A stretch of DNA of 64,000 nucleotides from Piromyces finnis (taxonomy: Eukaryota > Neocallimastigomycota > Neocallimastigomycetes > Neocallimastigales > Neocallimastigaceae). Shown one piece after another: positions 31,885-43,109 of this stretch. The notes under the pieces were generated by a model. That model did not search any database, was not told the DNA's origin, and saw only the letters and a list, made by a program, of their open reading frames with translations. The translations under genes and the position numbers were made by a program. The stretch's first letter is position 1; each line of letters opens with the position of its first letter. Location of the stretch: the NCBI GenBank assembly GCA_002104945.1, contig MCFH01000003.1:372001-436000 (forward strand). The letters are read 5' to 3'.

Positions 31885-34733
31885 TTATTTCTTTTTGAAA
31901 TTATTTATTGTTGCTGGCCTAGTTGGATTGTCCTTTAAAGAGTTAATGAACTATTTTTAGGCGTCTATCATTAATATTCACATTATTACACTACGTTTTA
32001 CATTAATTAATCTACCAGAATAGGATGGAATTCTTTTTGGATGATTTATTCATTTTCTTTTTTATTTTAAATAGTTCAGGCACACAAAAGTAAAAATAAT
32101 AATATAAAATGTAGAGAATTAGAATGATAAATTTCTAAAGAATAAGATATTTAAGAAGAATATTGGTTATACACAAAACTTACCTTTGTTTGATTGTTGG
32201 TAATAAAACTACCAATACCACGACGTTCCATCATTTCAATTGGGGATACTTGTGAAGTAACTCCAAAACTATGATTATAATTATTATAACCACCAATAAA
32301 ACTTGAATTGACGCTATTATGCTTATTCATCATTACTGGACTTGTTATATTCATACTGTTCATACCCATATAACTCTTTTTATTTCCAAATTCACCACTT
32401 CCACTTAAAAAGCTCATCATTCCTGAATCGTTTAAACTAAACTCTTCTTCTTCTTCTATTTTATTTGGATTGAAACTTTTTACCTTGTTTGCCTTAAGTA
32501 TTGGTGTCATTACTGGTGGTTCAGTTAATTTGGCAGTCTTTTGAAGCTTTACACGAGTTTCTTGTGAAACATGTTGCAAATTACGATAATTAGAGTAATC
32601 TGTAGCTGACTTTGCATTTGTACGGTACCAACCATTAGCAGCAGCAGCAGCAGTTTGGGTTGGGCTTATTGGACTCATTGGATTGGGTGTATTTGAATTT
32701 GACATACTTTTACTATAAATAGATGATTTATCCATTAAGAAAGAAGAATCTTCATCATTCTTTACAGAATAAGCATATTCACTTTCCATGTTTGGAGAGA
32801 GAATACCATTAATACTCATATTTACACTATTCTTTCTTTTTGGAGTAAAGTCCATGGTTTGATTTTCGTATATAGTAGGATAATTTGATTTACTTTCATA
32901 AGCTATTGTAGAAGCAGATTGATTGCCAAGCATTGGTTCTCTTGTTTGACGACCAGTATTCTTTATTGGAATTAATGGTAATGGTTTTCTAATAGTATTA
33001 GTACAGGCACGTACTAAAACATTAATCCATGTTACAACACCTAATTGATCTTCAGCAGCTAAATGGATGCTACCTAATCTTGGATCCTTTAATAAAAAGT
33101 TGTGTTTAACGGCGTTATCGCTATTACTATCAGGTAAGATTTTATAAGTGGCATCTAATTCAAGAATTAAAAGAACCTTGGATTCACTGATATTCACTGA
33201 GCTTTCATCATCACTATCCGGTGATTTTAATATGTAAAGTTTATTATCGATTAATACAACCCAACGCTTTTTCCATTCAACTTCGTCATCGAAACGAACA
33301 GAAAGCCAACCTTTACGTTCAGCATTCTTAAAATCAAGGTTGTTTCCATTGGCGTTTTTGTATTTGTCAGAAGTAGATATAGACATGGAACGTGGTAATT
33401 GGTTTACTGGCATAATACCACTTTGATGGTTTTCACCTTGTAAGGATAAAGAGCGATTACGATTTCCCATGGATCCCATAGTTATTCCGGAGATACCAGT
33501 CATTCCACCATAGCCATTATTAATGGAAGTATTTGAAAGTTCAGATGGTTTATAAACATTAGGAGTAACAGGTAATTCATGATGACGTTTTTCTAAACCA
33601 GTATTGAAATTAACACTTTCGTTGGAAGAATTGGATTTTGGTATCTTTTTACCTTCATCATATTCCATATCGGATTTATCATAGTATTCACTGATAGAAA
33701 AGTTAGAGGAAGATTTATGCATTTTATTATCTTCTTTATCATATTTTATGGAACTACTATTAATACTTTCATAATCAGATACATAAGATGTACTATTACG
33801 ATTAAAGTTACTAAATAACGATTTATTTTCAGAATATTCCTCCCTGAGGGTAAGAATTTCATGAAGAAGTTCTATTCTTTCTGATAAGGAATTAATACCA
33901 TATTCTCTTAATTTTGAAAGATTCAAATCTAATAGTTTATCACCAGTGATATTATTTTCTTTAATAGCTGGGATAATTTTTTCATAGGCAATACTCATAA
34001 GCCATTCGCATACCTCATTAACTGACCAATCTTGTGGTTTTCTAACCTGATTAACTTGTCCAACAACGACTGATATATTTTTTGGTAAAGAAACGGTAGA
34101 TTGTTGGGACTGAGTATGAATAGATGATTGAAAGTAAATATTAGGTTGAGAATAGCTCATAGGTTGACTATTATTATAAGAATTATTACTTTTTATTCTT
34201 ATATCATTAGAAGTAATACGATCCAAATCACCACCCATGGTTCTAAAATTATTAGGAAGAGAAGTACTCACTCTTGGTGAAGAAAGCGGTTTCATACTAG
34301 AAACAGATCCTTCTGGTGAGGAAGGACGATTATCAAAACCAGAAGAATTAGTAGATTCACCTGATTTAGAAAAACTTCTATGAATTCCATCTTGGCTATT
34401 ATTTAAAGATAATGAATTATTAAAGGTACCAAATGGGGATACCATAAGATGATTATTGTAATTGTCTTCGATGATATTTGGAACATAAGAATAACCATTT
34501 TCAAAAAATTTATTAATATTTACATTGAAAATGTTTTCTGTTGTTGTGAAATTTACAGGAAATAAACCTTCATCACCACTTAAGGTACGACCTTTCCACC
34601 AACCATCATTAAATTCTTCATCTTTTTCTAAAACTAAAATAGGATCACCAGTTTGGAATTCAATTTCATCTTCTTCTTCTCTTTCAAATGGATGTTTTCC
34701 AAATATAATTAAAGGTTTAGTTTCTTTTGTCAT
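31885..34733 (-). CDS. SH3-SAM-PH scaffold protein (Boi1/Boi2-like), 2 exons
   Basis: Domain order matches fungal Boi proteins, which link Cdc42 polarity signalling to exocytosis at growth sites. Exon 1 (34733-32184) encodes 850 residues: an N-terminal SH3 (about 6-64, with DGWWKGR and EGLFPVNF), Ser/Asn-rich linker, SAM domain (about 234-299, DWSVNEVCEWL to ELLHEILTL), second low-complexity linker, PH domain (about 472-578, starting RKGWLSVRF and ending VVTWINVLVRA), a proline motif (KPLPLIPIK) and a Ser/Asn-rich tail. Exon 1 runs into a perfect donor (AAG|GTAAGT). Splicing to an acceptor at 31933 gives a 15-residue last exon (31932-31885) beginning DNPTRPATI and ending in three Lys, total about 865 residues. 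Without splicing the frame would stop at 32151 after ten extra codons. The last exon is inferred, while the domains are clear. Confidence 0.87.
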
Positions 34734-37700
34734 TGTTGCTAGAGTTGTTGTTTAATACCGTTGTTTATTGTATAATAAATAGGAAAATAATTGGTAAAGA
34801 TGTTTTTTTTCTTTTCTTTTTGTTCTTTTAAAATAATTTGTTTTTAAAAAAAATTTTTTTTTGGTTGTTTAGTGTTGTAGTTATTTATTGGGGGTAGTTT
34901 ATATTTTATTTATTTAAATACTAATTTGATAAAATTATTATTTTATTATGTTTATAATATTAAAAAAAATTGTTCGACCTTTTTACAAGGACTATTATTG
35001 ATTTGGTATTATATTTACAACTGTTGATAATATAATAATTTTTAAATTAGTATTATATATTTATGTCTTTAATAAAAACTGTTTATAAAGTTTTATATTT
35101 TAATATAAATGACACAAATTACAGGACCAAAGTTGGTTTAGTTTGTTCGTTTTTTTTTCTTTTTTACTCTTTAACTTTGGAAGTTGAAATAAAAAAATAA
35201 ATTAATAATATTATCAATTTATTTTTGTTTTTCTTAAAGATTATTGTGTATTTTATTAATAAATAAATATTCTATTATATATATGTTTTTTTATATAAAT
35301 TAAATTAATAAAAATAATTTATATAAACTATCGTAAAACAGTTTTTTATCACTATTTTTTATATCGTTTTTTTTAAAAAAAAATAATTTATTATTAATAG
35401 CTAACAAACTTTTATATATAATATTATGGTAATAATTAATTTCAAATATATTAATAAAAATAATTATTATCTGATGAAACGTTTTTCTTTATTCAAAGGA
35501 AAAAAAAAAAAAAAAAGAATTTTTCTTTTAACTATTTAATAAAAGAATATTATATATCTTATATTTTTAGCTATGTTATTATCCTTGAAAAAATATTAGT
35601 ATTATTTAAATATTCGAATTAATTTATATTTATATTTGTTATTATTTCTTTAATTTTTTTTCAAAAAAAAAAAAAAAAATTTCAATTACTATTTTTCTTT
35701 CACAATTTTCTCTAATTTTTTTTTTTTAAAAAAGTTATCTTTTTCTTTAAAGTATTTCTTTAGTCAATAAATATTAATACTTTTTCATAGAAAAAAAAAG
35801 GATAATAAAAAAAAGGAAAAGAATGAAAAAAATAAACTTTTTTTTTTTAATAGTTTAGCTATATCATTATATTATTTAAAGAGACAAAAGTGAAGTTTTT
35901 TTTTTAATTTTTAATAAAGAAAAAGAAAGAAATAATAACTTCTAAAACAATTTATAATAATTAAATTGTTTTTCTTTTTTTTTCTTATTATTTTTATTAT
36001 TATTATTTTTTACTTTTTTTTGTCTTAATTTACAATAGGAATCTTAAAAAAAAGCAAAATTCTTGAAATTCCTAATTCTTGCTTTTTTTTTTTTTTTTAT
36101 TTAACAAAAAGAAAAGAAAATAAAAATTATAAAATTATAATTTTTTTTTTTTTTGTTTTAATAATTTAATTTAATATCAAATTAATATAAAATTCATATT
36201 AAAATAAAATAATATAAAATTATTAAATTATAATATATAACAATATATTTAATAATATATTTAATAATATATTTAATAATAAAACCTTTTTTTAAAGGTT
36301 TATTTATACCATAGAAAAAAAAAGGTTTCTAATGAATCAGAAAAAGTTAAATAATATATGAAAGAATATATTATTAATTTAATAATATATTGAATATATA
36401 TCAGCCTTTAAAGTCATAATATACTATTCTATAGATAAATTAATTTATTTATATATATAAATATTTCTTATTAAAAAAAATAAAGAAATGAATTAAAATA
36501 ATTTATTATGATATTATATTAGAGTAAATTTCCAATATTAATATTGATTCTTTTAATACAAAAAAGAAATAATAAAAACAAAATTAATTTTATTATATAA
36601 TAAAATTAAATTAATATATTATTCCAATTATAGTACATTATATTAGTAAATATAGTTTTAATATATTTGAAAATTTTAAAAGTCTAATATAAACATTTTT
36701 GGAACATTTAAATAATCAATAAGAATTCAAACTTTATTTAATATTATTTTGTTATTGAACACAAATTTAATTTAATTTATTTATTAATTTAAAATGTTTT
36801 AATATCTTACACAATTCCAAAATATTTAATAATATATTATAGAGTAAATAGAATATATATTAGATTAAATTATTTGATAAATAATATCATTTCAAAAAAG
36901 ATAAAAAATAATAGTAACATAGTAACACAAATTAATTATTCTTTTTTATTTTTTAATTATACTCTAATGATATTATTATTTTATTATTTTATATATTATA
37001 CATTATATACAATATATTAATAATATATTAACAAGTAGTCAAGGTTTAATTTTATTTTTTTTTATAATGATAAATCATCTTTTTTTCAAAAAAAAAAATG
37101 TTTCTTTTTTACAAATATTATATTAAATTAAATAGATTTAATTTATTTTTATATTAAATAATATATTAAATAAATTGAATCATTTATTTTACTAATTAAA
37201 TGTTAAATATGATCATCCCTTTTTCAAAAGAAACTAAAGGTTTTGGTTTTGGTTTTAGGTTCCTTTTAGGAAGAAAGAATGATTTGAATGAAAGGAAGGG
37301 AAGAATCATTTGTAGGAGTAGAGACAGGAATAAGAATGAAATGCATGATGTGTTGTTTTGAATGTGTTTGTTAGTAGCGTCACTATTTAATGTTCTTTAT
37401 GTAAAGTTTTTTAAAAAAATAGGATAAAAACTGATGATGATATAATTAGTATTTAATAAACTTTTTAAATTATTAGATGGACAATGAATGCATACTATTC
37501 TCTCATGGTATAGAAATAGATAAAAGAGAACAAATCATTGGCTTTTCACTGACAATGAATAAAGGTAAAAAGAAACCTTTTATATATATATATATATAAT
37601 AATAACATCTATGAAATATTAAAATGCTAGTTCTTTCGTTCTTTCTCTATCAATTTCAATTTTATTTTTTTTTTTAAAAAAAAATATGGCCATTCTATTG

Positions 37701-38892
37701 AACATTATCATTAGATTGAATATGTAAAGGTATATTAAAAAAAAAAAAAAAAGTATCGTAAAGCAACAACAAATTAAAATGAAATAAACATTATTTTTTT
37801 ATTATTATTAAATATAAATGATTTTGAATAGTTTCAGCAATGACTTTCTCCTCATCATAGAATACCATGAGAAAAAGATAGCTTGGTATTATGATGTTTT
37901 TTTATTTTATATACCCTTATGAAATAGAATGAAATAGACCTCTTCTATTTATTAAATGGAAATATTAAAAATTTATTAATATGAAATAGAAAAAAGTATT
38001 GTAATTGCCATGCTATTATGTAATGCTATTATGCAATAACGCTATTATGTAGTACCATGAATAGAAAAGGATTAAAATTCTTAATAGACTTTTGGTATTA
38101 TTTATGATTATTCATTATTCCTATTATAATAATTATTTATTATAATAAAACTTTATCAACAATATAAATTATTCATATATTTTAATATATTTGTATCACA
38201 TATCATTTATATTGAAATTAGTATATTAGTATTATTCTTTACATTGTTGGTTATACAGAATAAAATTTTAATTTATATTAGAAAAAATTTCCATTGATTT
38301 AGGTATTAAACCTTATTTATTAATAAAAATAAAAATTTCCTTGAATCTATTAAATTTTAATTTATAATAATTAAATAATATTAACTTTAATATATGATAA
38401 ATTAATAAATTTAAATTAAATAATTAATTTCTGTATCACTCAAAATGTTAATTATTCCATAAATAGAAAGTGTTTAATTTTTTTATTAAAACTAAAAAAA
38501 AAAAAAAAACTGAAAGACCTTTTTGAAAGACCTTTTCCTCTTGCTTGTTGGCTTTTTAACTTTTTAACTTGTTGGATTGTTTGGCTGCTTGATTATTATG
38601 GTTAAATAAAAGAGATAAAGGGAAAAAACGAATTTAATTCTTTTCCTTATATTTAAGCATTACATTAATATATTGTTTGTTATTATTCATTCATTACTAT
38701 AAAATATTTATATATATATTTATTTTTTTAACTATATTACTTTCTTTATCATTTTATGGAATGAAGTACTTTTTTTTTTTTGGTTGTTGTTGTCTTTAAA
38801 TTATGTTTAAATTTATTAAAACTTTTTTTTTTTTTTTTTTAATTTTTCTATTTCCATTTTTTAATAATTTCCTTTTAAGATTTAATAAGTTT

Positions 38893-38926
<34 letters not shown>

Positions 38927-39184
38927 GAATGTTGTTAATTCAAAATGCTTTTACAAAAAAAAAAAAGAAAAGATGAAAATTTTTAAAATTTGAGCATTCA
39001 GAAATGTAGATGGACTTTCACTCTATAATTTTTTTTTTTTTTTGAGAAATTGAAAAAGAGGATGAAAGGTAACAATAGTTCTACTAGAGTTTCGCTAATT
39101 ATTTGGACATTTTTAACCATAATAAGAATCAATAAAAAATAATAACAAAAATAGCAACAGCAACACAATGAATGCAATAACTTA
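34734..39184. other. Long AT-rich intergenic region
   Basis: About 4.4 kb without a supported gene. Less A/T-biased patches occur at 37205-37380 and 38510-38600 but show no coding frame of note. A (TGG)6 run lies at 38909-38927. Three near-copies of GCTATTATGTAAT occur at 38010-38060. Upstream sequence of the SH3-SAM-PH gene lies at its left end. Confidence 0.55.
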
Positions 39185-39193
39185 ACTATTATT

Positions 39194-39236
<43 letters not shown>

Positions 39237-39779
39237 TTCCGAGTGCATTTCTCCCATCGATCAGAGTTAGCTCCAATGGTGGTTCTTAGAGAAACGTTGG
39301 CTCATTCCTATTGCTAGGTGGTTGTGACCCTCCTGGTCTGTCATACTGTTTCTTCAGCTTCGACGCTCACTTAATCCATGTACATTAGATGCATGTCGTT
39401 GTACGATATTTCACAACTACAATGCTAAGCCTCTTATAGTCAATTTGATCACGTGTCAACCGCCCCCTAATGTTTACACTTAAATTGATTAAGGAATATT
39501 ATGTGTTTTTGGCATAGCCTAAGTCACCACTTATTAAGTTCTAATTTGGAATGTACCATGTACACTAGACCCTCTCAGGCCGGCTAGACGAGTGTTATTA
39601 TCATAGTAGTAAATTAGAAAGTTCATTTATACTTACCTGAATATCATAACCCAACCCATGGCAAAACCTGGGAAAATCCACAGGCACTGACATCTGCGGG
39701 GTCGAACCAGAAGCCTTATGTATGCTAAGGAAACGCCTTAACAACCAGGATAAAAACTGGAACGACACTATTATTTCAA
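39185..39779 (-). mobile_element. SINE-size retroposon with poly(A) tail and 13-bp target-site duplication
   Basis: A 569-bp insert (39198-39766) of clearly higher GC than its surroundings is flanked by perfect 13-bp direct repeats, ACTATTATTTCAA, at 39185-39197 and 39767-39779. On the minus strand it ends in a 36-nt poly(A) (39233-39198), the hallmark of target-primed reverse transcription. Its 5' part has Pol III-type A-box-like and B-box motifs (listed). A 16-mer, TGATATTCAGGTAAGT, at 39646-39631 is shared with the 5' UTR of the LINE at 53-58 kb. A 41-bp block at about 39331-39371 matches the LINE's 3' coding end at 37 positions but carries a stop codon. It encodes no long frame. It is therefore a non-autonomous element, either a tRNA-derived SINE or an internally deleted relative of the LINE family. 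Confidence 0.82.
39698..39747 (-). promoter_or_regulatory. Pol III-type internal promoter (A-box-like and B box) of the retroposon
   Basis: On the minus strand, TGGTTGTTAAGG (39747-39736) resembles a tRNA A box / D-arm, and GGTTCGACCCC (39708-39698) fits the B box / T-arm consensus. Their starts are 39 nt apart, as in tRNA genes. Between them CCTTA-7 nt-TAAGG forms a perfect anticodon-type stem-loop. No matching acceptor stem is visible, so it is tRNA-like rather than a tRNA gene. Confidence 0.6.
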
Positions 39780-40652
39780 AACTATAAAATTTTCATAAAT
39801 TTTTATTATAGAAAGATCAAAAAAAAAAAAAAAAATTACATTAAAAATAAAATGTTCATTCCTTCAATTTCATTCTATAAAGTAATAATAAAAACCTTTT
39901 TATTATTATTTAAGACTTTAAAATTCAACCATGTCTTTTCTTGTTTTGTTTTGTTTTGTTTTTTCGATATTTTCACCATCTTTCTCATGCATAGTGACAT
40001 TTTTTTTTTGTTTCAAAATAAAATGAAAAAAAATGTTTTAAAAAGTTAAAAATTAATATATAAATTAAAATGTTACATTTTTTAATTAATTTTTTTATTT
40101 TTTATTTATTATTATAATTCTTTTTTAAAAAAATTAAAAGCCATATTGAGGAATTAAAATGATGAGTGCATGTGTTATTTATGTATAATTTACATAAAAC
40201 TATACACTTTTTTTATAGCAAAAGGTAGGTAATATTAATTATAAAAGTTTTATTTTTATAAAAGATAGTTTATAATCATATCTCTATCTACATGTGTTTT
40301 ATTTCAAAAAAGTATTTTCAAAAATAAAAAAAAAAAGAAATTACTTTATTTAATAATATCTTATATAATAGTATCAGTAAAATTCATTAGTAATAGATTT
40401 TTTTATAGTATTTTATTTAAGGGATTAATACAATATATATTAATATGTTAGTTATGATAAAAAAAAATACATAAAGGATTATATTAATATATAAGGAATT
40501 TTAAAAGAAAAAAAAAATAAATAACAATTATTATATAAACATGTTGTATAATCATATCTAGGTGTCTATTAGATGAGGATGATAAATAAATGATTTATTA
40601 ATATATATATTTCAAGAGAAGGAATAATGATAATGACTTTTTATATTGATAA
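39780..40652. other. AT-rich spacer
   Basis: No supported gene. A 65-codon frame at 39852-40049 has no features beyond hydrophobic codons from T-rich sequence. Confidence 0.6.
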
Positions 40653-42131
40653 TTAATGGGAAGACGATGGGATGGTAATATGATGATGAGTAAAGTTTTC
40701 ATTTGTATCACTTATACTACTTTGACTTTGTGAAACGTCTGGGGAAGTGATTCTTGAAGAATTTTCGGAAGCTGTTTCAAAATCTAATTCTTCTTCGATT
40801 CCTTCTTGATTACGATGACATAATTTATCCTTGAGGGTGTAAACATAAAGCACAAAGGACAAAAGGATAAGCATGATAAACCCCATAAAAATGAAAAAAT
40901 TGTTATTAATAAAAGGTGCTTGATATTTTACTTTACTATCAAAACATATACTTCGATATTGATTGCAATTGCCACTTAAACAGTCACTATTTTGTTGACA
41001 TTTTTCATTTATATTTTGGGCACAACCTATGGAAAAGTCATCCTTTCTACGTTGTATTTGACATAAAGAGATGGGTTTTTCATTACGAACAATGCAACGT
41101 CCATCATTACATTTACCGGAAAAACATTCATCATTGGTGGTGCAAGATCCATTGGAATTGCAATTCTCATCTCCCGAAATACACGAATGAATAATTAATC
41201 TTTGATTGGGATTTTTTTCATTAATAAAAGACATACCATATTGCATTTGAGATTTTACAAGATAGGGTGCATAATTACTTTTATAATATATACATGTTTT
41301 GGTGTTACATGCAAATGTCACATCGCAAAGAGTATAACTGGTATTATTAAAATAACTATAGACGGTTCTTGGTCCTCTACTGTATTCTGGGCAAGTTGTC
41401 ACAAATTCATCAAGCATTGTACTAGTTACAAAAAAATATTGATTAAAAAAAAAAAAATCAATAATTTGATAAATGTATAAAAAAAGATTTTATTAAATTT
41501 TTAAGATTTTTATTAAATTTTTAAATAAAGAGAGATGTGTGTGTGAATTTGTGATTTTTAATAACCTATTTCATTTTTAATTATTTTATTTTCCTATTAC
41601 TTACACATTCATAATTTTTATATCCTTCAAGGTAAAATTGGTATAACCATAATAAAAAGTATCATTTAATTCATTATTATCGATGGTATTATTTTGTGTG
41701 TTGGAATCATTTGGATTATCGACAATATATTTTATTGTACCATTTAAATTACTAAATAGATTTAAATCATTTAGATTATTAATATTGTCATATATATTGT
41801 TGTTAACAGTGTTAACGGTGTTGGAATCACTTGGACTATTTATGGTATTATAAACATTGTTGGAATCACCTGAATTATTTATGGTATTATAAACATTGTT
41901 GGAATCACCTGGACTATTTATGGTATTATAAACATTGTTGGAATCACCTGGACTATTTATGGTATTATAAACATTGTTGGAATCACCTGGACTATTTATA
42001 GTATTATAAACATTGTTGGAATCACCTGGACTATTTATTATTTGTGTATTTTGGACTTGTTGACTCTCTGTAAATCCAATAAAAAGTAAAATTAATAATA
42101 CAGATTCAAGTATGGAAATCCCTTTAAACAT
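40653..42131 (-). CDS. Cys-rich type I membrane protein with 13-residue tandem repeats, 2 exons
   Basis: Exons 42131-41605 and 41421-40653 join in phase (donor GTAAGT, acceptor CTAG) to about 431 residues. A signal peptide (about 1-23, ending FTESQ) is followed by six copies of a 13-residue repeat, typically NSPGDSNNVYNTI, at about 33-110, then an Asn-rich stretch and a Cys-rich ectodomain. Two adjacent modules share the spacing D-E/D-C-x-SG-x-C-(x)n-C (NDECFSGKCNDGRC and NSDCLSGNCNQYRSIC), like small disulphide-bonded modules of surface proteins. One transmembrane helix (FFIFMGFIMLILLSFVLYVY) and a cytosolic acidic/Ser-rich tail follow. The product probably sits at the cell surface or wall. 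The family is not one I can name. The repeats are nearly identical in DNA and so likely vary in number. Confidence 0.72.
41819..42036. repeat. 39-bp coding minisatellite, about 5.6 copies
   Basis: Direct repeats of 39 bp inside exon 1 of the Cys-rich membrane protein gene. The inner copies are almost identical and the downstream copies have drifted, with Pro-Gly replaced by Asn-Ser or Pro-Ser. Unit length preserves the frame. Confidence 0.9.
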
Positions 42132-43109
42132 TATCGAATTTCTTTTTATAAAATTGATTATATTATATATATATATTTAATTATAAATGGTATATTATAT
42201 TATATTATTATAATAATATTATATATTTTATTAGTGTAGGTGTAATTTTATAATTAAATATATATAATTTAATTCATTTCTTTTTTTTTTCTTTATTTAT
42301 TTTAATTTTTTTATTATTTTCTTAAAAAAAAAAAAGAATTTTTCTTTTATTTATGCCAAAAATAAAATTTTCATTAAATTTATTATTTAAAAAAAAAAAA
42401 AAAAAAAACGTTGTAAATTATTTAGCTTTTTTTTTATTGAATTAAAACTTTTTTTTTATAAAAAAGAAAAAGCACACAAACTAAAAATAAAAAAAAAAGA
42501 ATATAAATATTAATAAATAAAAAAGTAATAATAATAAATAAATAAATAAATAATTCTTTTTTTTTTTTTTGTTGTTGTTGTTGTTACGGCGGCGGCGGCT
42601 AAAGATAGTAACAGTATCAATAAATTTTATTGAAAATTTTAATTAATTATAAATTAAAATTTCTTTTTTTAAATTTGTATTAATAAAAATGTTACACTAA
42701 AATTTTTTATGATAATACACCAACCAACAAAACGCAACAACAACACCACTCTAAAAATAGAAAAAAAATGAATGTTTTTTAAATAGAAAAAAAGGAATTA
42801 AAAAAAAAAAAAAGTAAAGTGTACAACACTTGAAAGAATTAATACTAATTTCTTAATTGTTAATATTATTTTTCTTTATTTTTTTTTAAATCTTTATATT
42901 ATTTTTTTTTTCATTATAAATCTACTCTTTTTTTCTTACTATAAAATTTTATTTTTTTGAACATGGAGTTCTATTGTAATACTTTTTTTGTAAATTCTTC
43001 TTTTTATATATATAAACATTACATTTGTAATTTCTTTTATATATATATATAAACAGTACATTTGTAATTTCTTTTTTTTTTTTTTTTTTTTTACCCTATC
43101 CTAAAATTT
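42132..43109. other. AT-rich spacer with a GTT/CGG patch
   Basis: Between two minus-strand genes. At 42571-42600 a (GTT)5 run followed by (CGG)4 stands out in almost pure A/T sequence. No gene seen. Confidence 0.6.

Noticed and set aside
34525-34755. Plus-strand frame opposite the SH3 domain
   Set aside because: Antisense shadow of the SH3-SAM-PH coding sequence.
39690-39760. A genuine tRNA gene
   Set aside because: A-box-like, B-box and anticodon-type stem are present, but no acceptor stem pairs and the position 33 T is missing; it is part of a retroposon.
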